Counted from the first letter of the stretch, positions 17,020 through 27,466 are shown. The stretch is 64,000 nt of DNA from Rhodanobacter sp. Soil772 (GCF_001428385.1 NZ_LMSK01000002.1:774704-838703); one strand, 5' to 3'. Program-made: numbers and translations. Notes: generated by a model not told the origin, from the letters alone.

Positions 17020-20000
17020 CTACGGTTCGACTACCGTGATCCGTGCGGGCTCGACCTTGCCGATACCGCGCACCGCCGGGCGGTACATGTCCTCGACCAG
17101 TGGCGGCGGCACGGTGTACGTGCCCGGCGTCACCGCGCGCACCAGGTAGAACACGCGGGCCTTGTCGCCGCGGCTGAGGTTCAGCGCGGCGGCGTAGCGG
17201 TCGTCGCGGTACTCCTCGTGCACGATCTGCGCCGCCGCGGCGTGCTCGTCCAGGTCGATGCCGTCGATCACCACGCCGGACCACGACTGCGCGCCGCCGA
17301 GGTTGAGGTTCTCCACCTCCAACCCGCCCGGCAGCAGATCGGTGACCAGCGCGTCGGGGACGTTCATGCGCGCCTCGATGCTCAGTTCGACGATCAGCGT
17401 GTCGCCCCCCTTCAACTGGCTGCCCGTCCACGGTTTGCCGTCGGTGGTGAAGTAACTGCGCCGCACGTCGATCTGGCTGTCGTCGGCCGGTGGTGCCTGC
17501 CGCGGAATGCCGGCAATGTCGAGCGTGGCGAAGATCGCCGCGTCGCTGGTCGGCTGCACGCTGACCCCGGCGTCGAGTTCGGCCACGCTGAGCGCGCGGC
17601 TCCACACGCGCTGATCCGGCGCCGCCTCGGTCTTGCCGTTCACCGTAATCGTGGCGGCCAGTGGCGCGTTGCTCTTCGCATCGAACGCCGCCGCCACGCG
17701 GGCGATCGCCGCCTGCTCCTGCGTGCTCAGGTACGACCACGACCAGCGGTAATCCTTGTCCTGCTGCTGACGTACCCGCACGTTCGCACTGGCGTTGCGC
17801 GCCCAGTCGACCAGCTTGGCGTCGTAGGCCGGCTTGCTCATGCCGTAGGTATGGGTGAGCGCCACCATCAGCGCGAGGTCGCGCAGGTCCGAGCCGTAGT
17901 CGCCGACGTACCACGGGCGCTCCTTGCTCCACGCGAACGCCTCGTCGATGGCTTTCTGCGCGCGCTCGTTGTCGCCCATCAGCTTCAGCGCGATGCCCAG
18001 GTGCACCAGCGGCAGCGGCGCGACCAGCTTCTGCCGCTCGTTGTCGAAGATCGCGCGCAGGGTGCCCAGCGGCGCGCGGTTGACGCGGGCCAGCACGAAG
18101 CCGGAGTACGCCTCGTCGGCGATGCGCAGGTGGTCGTGCTGCTCGTACTCGTAATACGGATGGCCGCCGGCGAGCAGGTCGTCGTTGAGGCGCTGCAGCG
18201 ATTTCTGCAGCACATCCTGCGGCACCGCGAAACCGGCGTCGCGCGCGTCCAGCATGAAGTCGACTACGTACGGCGTGGTGAAGGTGACGATCGGGCTGCT
18301 GCCACCCCAGAAACTGAAGTGGCCGTTGCTGGCCTGGAACGAGGCGATCCGTGACAGCGCGCCGTCCACCGCGGCCTTGCGCACGGCGTCGCTCATCACC
18401 TCGGCGCCCAGCGCCTTGGCCGTCTGGCCGTCCAGGATCAACGCGGCATAGCCCTTGCTGGTGGTCTGCTCGATGCAACCGTACGGGTAGCGCAGCATGT
18501 CGCGCAGCGCGGCCGCGTACGGCAGCGGCGGCAAGGTGCTCAGGGTGATCCGCGCGTTCACGGTGGCCGGCAGCAGGCCGGCGATCGCGGCGGCGCCGAA
18601 GCGTTCGGGTTTGCCCGCCTCCAGCGCCATGGGCGTGGTGCTCACCGTTTCCGGCCAGGCCGGGCGCACGGCGAACTCGAAGTGGCGATCGACTTTGTAA
18701 TCGTTGAGTTCGGCGTGGATGTCCACCGTCGCCACCGCCGCGCCCGCTTGCGCCGTCACCGGCATGTGCACGGTGCTGCCGGCGCCGTCCTTCAGCGGCA
18801 CGCTCTGCACGGCCTTGTCCACCGCGATCGGGCCGCCGCCTTTCACGCTGACCTTGGCGATGCCGTCCTTGCCGGACAGGTTCTTCAGATCCAGGCTGAT
18901 CACCGCCTTGTCGCCGGCCGCCATCACCCGCGGCGTGCTCGGCTCGACCACCAGCGGCGCGCGCACGGTGACCGTGCCGTCGGCGTTGCCGTAGCGGCTG
19001 TCGGTGTAGGCCAGCGCGGCCAGGCGCAGGCTGCCGTTGAAGTCGGGCACGTCGACGTGGAGCGTGGCCTTGCCCTGCGCATCGAACGCCACCGGGCCGG
19101 TGAACAGGTCGACGATCCGCACTTTCGGGTTGAGCCGGATGGCCTTGGGCAGCGCCGCGCCGCTCATGTCGCCGCCGTAGCGCAGCTTGGCCTCGGCACC
19201 GTCCATCGCCTCGATGATGCGGCTGTACAGGTCGTACGCATCGACGCCCAGCGCACGCTTGGCGAACAGCCACGCCCACGCGTCAGGCACCGGGTAGTTG
19301 GTGATGTTGAGCACGCCCTGGTCGACCGCCGACAGCGTGACGAACGCCTTCTGCCCGGCCAGGCCGGTGGCCTGCACGCTGACGTCGAGCGGGTTGCCCG
19401 GGCGCATCAGCGCGGGCGCGTCGAGCTTCAGCGGGATGCGCCGGTCGTTGCGGTCCATCGCCACGTATTCCACGCCCATCGCGCGGGCCGGCGTGGTGTG
19501 TTCGGCCGCCTCGCCGCCGCGGAACACCAGCGCCGTCACGTAGACGTCGTGGCGTTCCCATTCCCTGGTCACCGGGATCTCGAAGATGGCACCGGCTTTC
19601 GCGTCGATGTTCTTCGTGTAGAGCAGGTGATCCGATTCCACCAGCAGCACGCCGGGGCCATCGTGCGGCGGCGTCACGCTAACCTTCATGATGTCGCCGG
19701 CGCGGTAGCGCGCCTTGTCCAGCTGCAGCTTGACCTTGTCCGGGCGCGCCTCCTTGCCAAGGTTCTCGTCGTCCCAGCTGTAGCCGGCGAAGAACGGGAA
19801 CACCGTGGTGAGTTGCGTGGCCGGGTCGTACACCTCGACGCGGTAGCTGCCCCACTGCACCGGGAATTCCACCTGGGCCGACTTGCCGGCGGCGACGTCG
19901 ATGTCCTTTTCGTCGATCAGCTGCAGGCGCTGGTTCGCATTGGACTGCCAGCCGCCGCTGCGCTCGTACAGCCAGTAGAAATCGCGCAACTCGCGCTGCA

Positions 20001-22017
20001 GGCGCACTTTCAGATGCGCGCCGGCGACCAGTTCGCCGGCCGCATTCGCGCGCACGATCTCGAAGCCGACCGGGCTTTCGCTCTCTGCACCCTGCTTCGG
20101 ATCGAACAGCGGGCGCACGCCGACCAGCGCGTCGGCCGGCCAGTAGGTGCGCTTGAGCAGCCGCGTCACCGCGCGGCCGCCGCTCTCGTACACGCTGCCG
20201 GACAGGGTCACCGCCAGCGGCGCGATCGGTTTCACATCGTCGGGTAGCGCCACGTCCTGCTCCAGCACGCCTTGCGCGTCGAGCTTGGCGTCGACCACGT
20301 CGTCGGCGCTCTTCGGCAGCTCGACCAGCGGGTTGCCGAAGAAGGTGTCCTTCATCGACGCCAGCGGGTGCACCTCCGGCGCCACCAGCAGTTTCGCGGT
20401 GAAGCGGTTGCCGTCGGCGGGCGCGCCGTACAGATAGCTGGAGGCGACCTTCAGCTTCAGCGGCTCGCTCGGCGCCAGCTGCGCCTGCGGGCTCGACAGC
20501 TCCACCTTGAGCCGCTCGGGCAGGAACTCCTCAACGTGGAACGGGAACGCCTGCACGGTCTCCTTGGCTGAAGGATCGAGGCGGAATTCCAGCTGCCACA
20601 ACCCGGTCGGCGCATCGGCCGGGATCGCCTGGCTCAGCTCGAAATAGTTGAGCTGCTGCGGCTCCAGCCGCTTTTCCACCAGGGTGCGGCCGTCCGGCTG
20701 CTTCACCCGCACGAACAGCGACTGTGCCTTCATCGGCTTGCCGTCGTCGTCGCGCAGCAGCGCCGAGGCGCGCAGCGTCTCGCCAGGACGGTACAGGTCA
20801 CGGCCGGACCAGGCGTACACCTCGAACGGCGCCTGTTTGCGGCCGCTGATGTCGAAGTTGGACACGTCCAGCGCCGGCCGGTTGAACGGCAGCACCGAGA
20901 CGTCCTTGCCGTGGCGCGCGACCAGCACGTCGGAGGCCTTGACCTTGTACGCGAGCAGCGCGTTGCCGTCGGCATCCGTGCCGGCCTTGAGCTTGCTGCG
21001 CCCGGCCGCGTCACGGATTTCGATATTCACCGCATTCACCGGCGTGCCGTCGCGCAGCGAGGCGACGTGCAGCAGCACGTTGTCGCGGTACACGCGCAGG
21101 TGCAGGCCGAGGTCGCTGACGAAGAAGGTGGCAGTGTCGTAGCCATCCTTGAACGTGCCGCCGGCCTTGACCACGGCCATGTACACGCCCGGCTGCGCCA
21201 GTTCCTTGATGTTCTGCACAGGCAGGTAGGTCACGGTGCGTTCGTTCGGCTCGCCGCCCAGCGTGTAGTGGTTGGCGTAGACCGAGTCGGCGATCTCGGT
21301 GATCGGCATGCGGCTGCGCCGCTCGTCGCCTTCGCCGCAGCTGTTGTAGTAGGCGACGTCGTGGTCGAGCTCGTAGTTGTCGCGGTGGCCGTTGCGCGGG
21401 TACGCGCAGAACAGGTCCGACAGCGCGTCGTCGCGCACGCGGAAGAATTCCACGTCGGCATCGTGCACGTTCATCGACACCAGCGGCAGGCCGCGGGTGC
21501 CGCGCGCCGGCAGCACGCTGCCGTGCGAGGCGAAGCCGACCGCCGCCGGCAGGTTGCCGGAATACACGTCGTGCTTCACCGCATGACCGAGGGTGCGCCC
21601 GTCGGCGGCGAGCAGGCCGGCCTTCAGCTGCACCACATAGCGCGTGTTCGCCTGCACGAACGGGAAGCTCAGCGTCTTGCCGTCGTCGTCGAGGCTCCAG
21701 CTGCCGCCGACCACCTCGCCGTTCGGGCCGGTCACCGCGATCAGCATGTCGAACGCCTGCGCCGAGGCCAGCGTGGCGTTGAAGCGCAGGGTCAGCGCGG
21801 TGCGCGAGTTGCTGGTCTGCGAGCTGGCCGAGACCAGCGCGAACTCCGCTTTCGCCTTCGCCGGCACGGAAGCGCTGCCGGCCGGCGCACCCTGCAGGGC
21901 CGGCTTGCCGTTGTCGGGGCCGCGGTGGCAGGCCGCCAGCAGCAGGCCGAACAGCAAGCTGATCAGGACACGCGACAAGACTCGGCGCGAAAGGCACTCG
22001 TACGATCGACGCGACAT
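17020..22017 (-). CDS. yfhM: Bacterial alpha-2-macroglobulin lipoprotein (YfhM-type)
   Basis: 1665 residues, as expected for this family (E. coli YfhM about 1650). The signal peptide ends in LLAAC (Cys30), so it is probably a lipoprotein. Many MG beta-domains follow. The bait region is not recognisable by eye. The thioester motif CIEQ (Cys1181, in YPYGCIEQTTSKGY) is intact, which marks the protease-trapping type. A C-terminal receptor-like domain ends the protein. A strong ribosome site (GGGAGAAGG) precedes the ATG at 22017. It sits immediately upstream of pbpC, supporting the periplasmic-defence pairing. Confidence 0.95.
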   Translation of the reverse strand: MSRRSYECLSRRVLSRVLISLLFGLLLAACHRGPDNGKPALQGAPAGSASVPAKAKAEFALVSASSQTSNSRTALTLRFNATLASAQAFDMLIAVTGPNGEVVGGSWSLDDDGKTLSFPFVQANTRYVVQLKAGLLAADGRTLGHAVKHDVYSGNLPAAVGFASHGSVLPARGTRGLPLVSMNVHDADVEFFRVRDDALSDLFCAYPRNGHRDNYELDHDVAYYNSCGEGDERRSRMPITEIADSVYANHYTLGGEPNERTVTYLPVQNIKELAQPGVYMAVVKAGGTFKDGYDTATFFVSDLGLHLRVYRDNVLLHVASLRDGTPVNAVNIEIRDAAGRSKLKAGTDADGNALLAYKVKASDVLVARHGKDVSVLPFNRPALDVSNFDISGRKQAPFEVYAWSGRDLYRPGETLRASALLRDDDGKPMKAQSLFVRVKQPDGRTLVEKRLEPQQLNYFELSQAIPADAPTGLWQLEFRLDPSAKETVQAFPFHVEEFLPERLKVELSSPQAQLAPSEPLKLKVASSYLYGAPADGNRFTAKLLVAPEVHPLASMKDTFFGNPLVELPKSADDVVDAKLDAQGVLEQDVALPDDVKPIAPLAVTLSGSVYESGGRAVTRLLKRTYWPADALVGVRPLFDPKQGAESESPVGFEIVRANAAGELVAGAHLKVRLQRELRDFYWLYERSGGWQSNANQRLQLIDEKDIDVAAGKSAQVEFPVQWGSYRVEVYDPATQLTTVFPFFAGYSWDDENLGKEARPDKVKLQLDKARYRAGDIMKVSVTPPHDGPGVLLVESDHLLYTKNIDAKAGAIFEIPVTREWERHDVYVTALVFRGGEAAEHTTPARAMGVEYVAMDRNDRRIPLKLDAPALMRPGNPLDVSVQATGLAGQKAFVTLSAVDQGVLNITNYPVPDAWAWLFAKRALGVDAYDLYSRIIEAMDGAEAKLRYGGDMSGAALPKAIRLNPKVRIVDLFTGPVAFDAQGKATLHVDVPDFNGSLRLAALAYTDSRYGNADGTVTVRAPLVVEPSTPRVMAAGDKAVISLDLKNLSGKDGIAKVSVKGGGPIAVDKAVQSVPLKDGAGSTVHMPVTAQAGAAVATVDIHAELNDYKVDRHFEFAVRPAWPETVSTTPMALEAGKPERFGAAAIAGLLPATVNARITLSTLPPLPYAAALRDMLRYPYGCIEQTTSKGYAALILDGQTAKALGAEVMSDAVRKAAVDGALSRIASFQASNGHFSFWGGSSPIVTFTTPYVVDFMLDARDAGFAVPQDVLQKSLQRLNDDLLAGGHPYYEYEQHDHLRIADEAYSGFVLARVNRAPLGTLRAIFDNERQKLVAPLPLVHLGIALKLMGDNERAQKAIDEAFAWSKERPWYVGDYGSDLRDLALMVALTHTYGMSKPAYDAKLVDWARNASANVRVRQQQDKDYRWSWSYLSTQEQAAIARVAAAFDAKSNAPLAATITVNGKTEAAPDQRVWSRALSVAELDAGVSVQPTSDAAIFATLDIAGIPRQAPPADDSQIDVRRSYFTTDGKPWTGSQLKGGDTLIVELSIEARMNVPDALVTDLLPGGLEVENLNLGGAQSWSGVVIDGIDLDEHAAAAQIVHEEYRDDRYAAALNLSRGDKARVFYLVRAVTPGTYTVPPPLVEDMYRPAVRGIGKVEPARITVVEP

Positions 22018-22119
22018 GAAACCTTCTCCCTGTAGGTTTGCATGGGAGTATCGCCGGAATTCATGGCGACTTGGAGGCGCGGATCGGGCGCGCAGGCGGA
22101 CGATGCGGCTTCCTTGCCG

Positions 22120-23004
22120 TCAATGCCGCGCGGACAGCGTCTGCCGACCCAGCCAGTCAGCCAGTTGCATCAGTACCTGCCCGCGCCCCGGCTCGGCTTC
22201 GTTGAACAGTTCGTGATACAGCGTCGAGAAGAAGCGCGTGGTCAGCTGCCCACTCGATGCGGCCTTGCGGGCAAACGCGCGGCTGCCGGCAGGATCGACC
22301 ATACCGTCGCTGTCGGCCACCAGCAGCAGGGTCGGCAGCGGGAGCGCGGCGGCATCGGCGATGCATCGCGCGCCGTCGCGGAAAATGAAGTCGGCCAGCC
22401 GCGGGGTGATCCAGCCGTGCCGCAGCGGGTCGCTGCGATAGTCGGCGACCACCTGGCGGTCGTGCGAAAGCTGGTCGAAATCCAGCCCGCTGCGCAGCGG
22501 CAGGTTCGGCGCGATGCGGCCGAGCAGCCGCGCCAGCGCGATCATCCGCGGCGATTCCCAACTGCGCAGCACCGGCGAGGACAGCACCAGCGCCGGCGGT
22601 GCGATGCGGCCGTCCAGCACGGCGCGCGCGGCGACCAGGCCGCCCATGCTGTGGCCGAGCAGCAGCGGCGCATGCGGCAGGCCGCTGGCGTAGTCGTGGT
22701 AGACGGTGGCGAGGTCTTCCAGCAAGTCATCGCCGTGGCGCAGGCCGCCGCGGCGGCCCGGGGTCTTGCCATGGCCGCGCTGGTCGTAGCCGCGCACGGC
22801 GTAACCGCGCTGGTTGAACCATTGCGCCAGCCGCTGGTAGCGGCCGCTGTGCTCGCCCAGTCCATGCACGATCAGCACCGCGCCGCGCGCTTGCGGCAGC
22901 GGCCAGTCGCGCAGGAACAGCGGCTGGCCGTCGGCCATCGTCAAGGTCAGGTGGGTGTCGGCAGACTGGCCTGGGTGATCCACGTCGCGCTCGCTTGCGG
23001 TCAA
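22120..23004 (-). CDS. Alpha/beta hydrolase, monoacylglycerol lipase-like (Hydrolase_4)
   Basis: 294 residues. The fold markers are the oxyanion HG (VLIVHGLGEHSGRY), the strand with YDQRGHGKT, the nucleophile elbow GHSMGG, the acidic residue in LLVADSDGMVD and a late His in LYHELFNEAEPG. This order and spacing match serine hydrolases of the monoacylglycerol lipase/lysophospholipase group. There is no signal peptide, so it is probably cytoplasmic. The open frame begins with a TTG at 23004 without a clear ribosome site; an internal GTG or the ATG at residue 23 is possible. It lies between the macroglobulin gene and a TonB receptor gene on the same strand. Confidence 0.85.
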   Translation of the reverse strand: MTASERDVDHPGQSADTHLTLTMADGQPLFLRDWPLPQARGAVLIVHGLGEHSGRYQRLAQWFNQRGYAVRGYDQRGHGKTPGRRGGLRHGDDLLEDLATVYHDYASGLPHAPLLLGHSMGGLVAARAVLDGRIAPPALVLSSPVLRSWESPRMIALARLLGRIAPNLPLRSGLDFDQLSHDRQVVADYRSDPLRHGWITPRLADFIFRDGARCIADAAALPLPTLLLVADSDGMVDPAGSRAFARKAASSGQLTTRFFSTLYHELFNEAEPGRGQVLMQLADWLGRQTLSARH

Positions 23005-23059
23005 AGAGACGATTCTGCCTCACCGCGCCAGGCGATGGCACGGTGAGGCAGGAAGGTCC

Positions 23060-25312
23060 TTACAGCTCGGCGCGGAATTCCACCCCGATGATGCGCGGAT
23101 CGTTGACGAACGCGGTGCGGTTGTTGAAGTCGATCGCGCCGGTGATCGCCTGCTTGTCGGTGATGTTGCGGCCGTACAGGGCGACCTCGCGGCGGCCGTA
23201 ATCCCAGTTGTAGCCGAGCCGCACGCCGCCTTCCAGCAGCGGCTTGCCCTTGAACTCGGCCGAGTCGTAGAGGAAGAAGTTCACCTCGCTGCGGTAGTTC
23301 CAATCGGTGTAGACGAAGAACTCGCCGCTGTCGCCGTACGGGATGCCGTAGCGCGCGGTGAGCGTGCCGATCCACTTCGGCGCGTTCGGCAGGGTGTTGC
23401 CGTAGACCAGCGCGTTGCCGTTGGCGCTGAGCGGGTCGAGGATGGTGCAGCCGGAACCGCACACGGCCACGGCCAGGTTCGGGTCCTTCAGCTCGGTGTG
23501 GTTGTAGCTGCCGCCGGCGGTGAGCACGAAGTTCGGCGTGAGGTAGGCCTCCAGGTCGAACTCGGCGCCGTAGCCCTGGGTCTTGCTGGCATTCAGCAGG
23601 CGCGTCACGTTGATGTCGCCGCCCACCGCGGTGAGCTGCTGGTTGTGCATGTTGAACGTATAGACGTCCGCATTGAAGCGCACGTGGTTGTCCATGCCGG
23701 TGGTCTTCACGCCCAGCTCGTAGCTGGTGATCGTCTCCGGCTTGGCCTGCGAGATGAAGTCGGCGAACAGCACGCGGCCCTGCACGCTGGGCGCGCGGAA
23801 GCCGTTGGCGACACGCGCGTACACGTTGACGTTCGGGTTCAGCGTCCAGGTGCCGGTGAGGTCGCCGCTCCAGCGCGCGTCGTGCGGCTGCGCGGTCGCC
23901 AGCAGCGGGCCGCCGCCGATCGGCGACAGCATGCGGTCCACCTTGAAGTCGCGCGAGTCGTGCGACCAGCGCGCGCCGGCGCGCACCTCGAAGTCGTCGG
24001 CGAGCTGGTAGTTGGCCGAGCCGAACAGCGCCCACGCCTTGGTGCGCTGGGTCTGCGTGGCGTAGCCGTCCAGCGCGTGGTTGTTGAAGGTGGCGTAGTC
24101 GAAGTTGCTGATCGCGATGTCTTCGTCGAAATAGTAGGTGCCGACCTGCCAGTTGAGCTTGTCCTGCCCGTTGCTGGCGAGGCGGAATTCCTGGGTGATC
24201 TGGCGATCGTGCGGCAGCGCGTCGGCGGTCTCGGCCGGGAACGGGATGAAGCCCGGGCCCATCGGCGGGTGGAAGCTCGCGCCATAGCCGCCGTCGACGT
24301 CGCCGAGGCTGTAGGTGGTGGCGCGCTCCAGCCCGGTGATCGAGGTGAAGGTGGTGTCGCCCACGTTCCACGCCAGGTGCAGGTTGCTGCCCCAGCTGAA
24401 CAGGTGCTGCTTGTTGCGGCCGTCCTGCGAGACCTTGTCGCGGTCGAAGCCGGGCACGAAGCTGGGATCGCCCAGTTCGATCGCGTTGGCGCGGTTGACC
24501 ATCGCGCTGCCGTCCAGCCAGCGCGCGTGGCCGTTGATCAGCGCGCTGAAGCCGCCGTTCTCGTACAGCGCCTGCAGCCGCACGGCGCGGTCGTTGTAGC
24601 CGCCCAGCACGTTCTTCTGGCCGGTGAAGGTGTTGTCGATCCAGCCGTCGCGATGCTGCGCCAGCGCGGAGACGCGGCCGGACCAGTGCGCGCCCAGCGA
24701 GCCGCCCAGCGCCGCCTCGGCGTTGGCGGTGCCGAGCGAGCCGTAGGAGACGCGGGCGTAGCCGCTGGTTTCCTGGCTGGGCTTGCGCGAGTCGAACTTG
24801 ATCACGCCGGCCGGCGAGTTGCGCCCGAACAGCGTGCCCTGCGGCCCGCGCAGCACTTCGACCTGCTCCAGGTCGAACAGCGGGAAGCCCTTCAGGATCG
24901 GGTTCTCCTGCACGATGTCGTCGTACACCATCGACACCGGCTGCGAGGCGTTGAGGTCGAAATCGCTGTTACCCAGGCCGCGGATGTAGAAGCGCGGGAA
25001 CTCGCGGCCGTAGGAGGTCTCGGCGTACACGCTGGGCGCGCGCGAGGCCAGCTGCAGCACGCCGTCGCCGGCCTGGCCGAACGCCTCCAGCTTGTCCGGC
25101 GTCAGCACGGTCAGCGACATCGGCACCTTCTGCATGTTCTCCACCCGCTTCGACGCGGTGACGTTCACCGTCTGCAGTTCGGTGGTCTTGGTGGGCTGCG
25201 GCTTGGCCGGCGCAGCGGCCTCCTGGGCCAGCGCGGCGGAAGCGGGCAGGCCCAGGGCAAAGGCGATGGACAAGGCAAGCGCGGTGGAACGCGACGGACG
25301 AGCAGCAGGCAT
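23060..25312 (-). CDS. TonB-dependent outer membrane receptor
   Basis: 750 residues from the ATG that opens a signal peptide (MPAARPSRSTALALSIAF, cleavage near ALA-Q). A TonB-box-like region with TVNVTASKR is followed by the plug domain (about 60-170) with PRFYIRGLGNSDFD and EVLRGPQGTLFGRNSPAGVI. The long 22-strand barrel ends in an aromatic-rich C-terminus (GVEFRAEL). This is the pesticin/FyuA-like class of receptors; the substrate is not visible. The start at 25312 has a GGGGAA-type ribosome site. The neighbouring hydrolase and protease might act on an imported ligand, but nothing in the sequence proves it. Confidence 0.9.
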   Translation of the reverse strand: MPAARPSRSTALALSIAFALGLPASAALAQEAAAPAKPQPTKTTELQTVNVTASKRVENMQKVPMSLTVLTPDKLEAFGQAGDGVLQLASRAPSVYAETSYGREFPRFYIRGLGNSDFDLNASQPVSMVYDDIVQENPILKGFPLFDLEQVEVLRGPQGTLFGRNSPAGVIKFDSRKPSQETSGYARVSYGSLGTANAEAALGGSLGAHWSGRVSALAQHRDGWIDNTFTGQKNVLGGYNDRAVRLQALYENGGFSALINGHARWLDGSAMVNRANAIELGDPSFVPGFDRDKVSQDGRNKQHLFSWGSNLHLAWNVGDTTFTSITGLERATTYSLGDVDGGYGASFHPPMGPGFIPFPAETADALPHDRQITQEFRLASNGQDKLNWQVGTYYFDEDIAISNFDYATFNNHALDGYATQTQRTKAWALFGSANYQLADDFEVRAGARWSHDSRDFKVDRMLSPIGGGPLLATAQPHDARWSGDLTGTWTLNPNVNVYARVANGFRAPSVQGRVLFADFISQAKPETITSYELGVKTTGMDNHVRFNADVYTFNMHNQQLTAVGGDINVTRLLNASKTQGYGAEFDLEAYLTPNFVLTAGGSYNHTELKDPNLAVAVCGSGCTILDPLSANGNALVYGNTLPNAPKWIGTLTARYGIPYGDSGEFFVYTDWNYRSEVNFFLYDSAEFKGKPLLEGGVRLGYNWDYGRREVALYGRNITDKQAITGAIDFNNRTAFVNDPRIIGVEFRAEL

Positions 25313-25450
25313 GAGATTTTCCCCGAATGGAAGGCAATGATGCGCCGTGATTCGGGCCGATTTGCCCCTGCGGCGTCGCAGCATTGTCATACAAGCGCAG
25401 CCGGCGCGAAAGCTCCGGCTGCTACAGCACCCCGCCGACCCGGCGGTCCC

Positions 25451-27466
25451 TCAGTGCTCGCTGACGTGCGCGTCCTTCAGCAGCAGGCCCAGCCGGGCCT
25501 TCATTTCGGCCGGGGAGTGCGCCCCTTCGGCGTAGTGATAGACGGTGTACAGCACCACCGGTTTCGCCACGTCCGCGCCGGCAATGACGCTGCTGATCTT
25601 CATCACGTCGTTCTCGCTGCGCGGCGCGCCGTCGAACGGGCGCTGGCGGTTCACGATCTTGTTCCAGTTGCTCTTGAAGTTGTCGTTGAGGTCGTCGGAC
25701 GGCGCCACCACGCGCGCGAAATTGCTCCAGTCCTTGTCGTGCGCGCTGGCCGCCTGCCACACGTCGGCCACGTCCCACACCACCTTGCCGCGGTCGACGA
25801 AGTAGCTGAAGCCGAGCGTGAGCATGCTGTCGGGCTCGATCCTCTGCAGCGCCGGCGTGTAGGCATAGCGCAGCCGTTTCGAGGTGTAGGCAAAGCGATG
25901 GCCGTAGTCGATGTCGATGCGGATGTCCTTGAACGCCGCCGGCAGCAGGGCGGTGTTCTTCAGGAAGCCCTGCCACTGCGCCAGCGTGCCGTCGTAGCTG
26001 ACGAAGAAGAAGTCGGTGAGCGCCTGCAGGTTGATCAGGTAGTCGTGCTCCTGGCTGGCCTGGGCGAACCGCATCAGCACCACGTAGCCGTCCGGCACCG
26101 GCAGCGCGAACGTCATCACTAGCGCGTTCTCGGTCGGCATCGTCCACGTGCGCACTTGCCAGCGGCGCTGCCAGGCGTCGGTGTACAGCGTGTCGCTCCT
26201 CGGCTTGCCCAGCGAGGTGATCCGGATCTTCTCCGGGCCGATGTCGCGGGTCATGAAGCCGACCCTGGCCAGCATGTCCATCATCTTCACCGGGTCGCCG
26301 TACAGCTGGGCGGACGACACGTCGTCGGGCTTGCGCAGGTGGAACAGCAGGTTCTGCCCTGCGACACCCGGGGTCACGTAGCCGTTGTTCGGCAGCGTGG
26401 TGGTGTCGCCGGTCTTCCGCGCCAGGCTCCAGGTGCCGTCGTTGTCGCGCGTGATCAGCGCCGGGAAATTGCCCATCGACGGCATGCTGTGCAGCATCGC
26501 GTTGGAGCCGGCGCCGTGCGGAAACAGCTGGTCCGGCTCTTTCGCCAGCAGAGCCTTGAGCTGGCCGTCGGCGTAGGCGTTGAAGCGCTGCTGGAACGCG
26601 GCGCTGAAGTCGGCGAAGCCCAGCGGCAACGCGAATTCGGTCTTGAAGGTATTGCTGAGGATGGTGTCGAACACATCGAACTGGTAGGGCATGCGCTGGT
26701 CGATCGAAGCCACGTGGTCCGGCGCGTCCAGCACCTTGCCGATCGGCAGCGCGTAGTTGAGATTCTCGTTCGCCGACTTCATCAGCACGATGCCGATCAC
26801 CTTGCCGTCCGTGTCCAGCAACGGGCCGCCGCTGTTGCCGGGCGACGCGGCCGCCGAGAAGCGCATCCACTTCCAGCGCCCGTCCTGGTCTTCCGGCGTG
26901 TCGGAGGTATACAGGCCGTCGCGGATCACCACGCCGGTGCCCAGCGCATTGCCCACCGCGTAGACCACCTCGTTCAGCGCCGGCTTCGTGTTCACCTCCA
27001 GCGCGGCGGCGTGGGCAGGTTGCGTGGCCAGCGTGAACACCACGAAATCCTGCTGCAGCGAGTATTTTTCGATCTTGTCGATCGCGTACACGTGGCCGCT
27101 GGCGTCGCGCAGCGCGGGCTCGCCCCACAGGCTGTCGATGCCCACCTGCAGCACGTGCGCCGCCGTCACGTAGCGGTGGTTGCCCAGCGCGAACGCGGTG
27201 CCGACCGAGTAGTACTTGTCGTTGCGCTCCTGGTACGGCAGCAACTCCAGCGGCAACGGCTTCTCGTAGGTTCGCGGGTCGCTGACCGGCTTGGCCGCCA
27301 CCACTTCGAACGTGGCCGCCCGGATCTTCGGCAACACCGCCGGATCGAGGCTGGCGGCATGACCGGTGCCGATGGCGCACAGGCCGACGACGGCAAGCAG
27401 GGCCAGCCGGCGCAAAGCCGGCCGCATGGCGCCGGGCTTGCGCGGAAGCATTTCCATGACGTGCAT
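25451..27466 (-). CDS. Secreted S1-type serine protease with large unassigned C-terminal region
   Basis: 671 residues from the ATG at 27466, which has a GAAGGA ribosome site. A GTG at 27493 would add nine residues. The signal peptide is near ALLAVVGLCAIGTGHA. The protease domain shows His in RYVTAAHVL, Asp in LQQDFVVFTL and Ser in AASPGNSGGPLL, the trypsin-2/HtrA-like triad, within the first roughly 270 residues. The remaining 400 residues show no PDZ or other domain I recognise. It lies divergent from the Lhr helicase with 213 bases between. Probably periplasmic or secreted. Confidence 0.8.
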   Translation of the reverse strand: MHVMEMLPRKPGAMRPALRRLALLAVVGLCAIGTGHAASLDPAVLPKIRAATFEVVAAKPVSDPRTYEKPLPLELLPYQERNDKYYSVGTAFALGNHRYVTAAHVLQVGIDSLWGEPALRDASGHVYAIDKIEKYSLQQDFVVFTLATQPAHAAALEVNTKPALNEVVYAVGNALGTGVVIRDGLYTSDTPEDQDGRWKWMRFSAAASPGNSGGPLLDTDGKVIGIVLMKSANENLNYALPIGKVLDAPDHVASIDQRMPYQFDVFDTILSNTFKTEFALPLGFADFSAAFQQRFNAYADGQLKALLAKEPDQLFPHGAGSNAMLHSMPSMGNFPALITRDNDGTWSLARKTGDTTTLPNNGYVTPGVAGQNLLFHLRKPDDVSSAQLYGDPVKMMDMLARVGFMTRDIGPEKIRITSLGKPRSDTLYTDAWQRRWQVRTWTMPTENALVMTFALPVPDGYVVLMRFAQASQEHDYLINLQALTDFFFVSYDGTLAQWQGFLKNTALLPAAFKDIRIDIDYGHRFAYTSKRLRYAYTPALQRIEPDSMLTLGFSYFVDRGKVVWDVADVWQAASAHDKDWSNFARVVAPSDDLNDNFKSNWNKIVNRQRPFDGAPRSENDVMKISSVIAGADVAKPVVLYTVYHYAEGAHSPAEMKARLGLLLKDAHVSEH

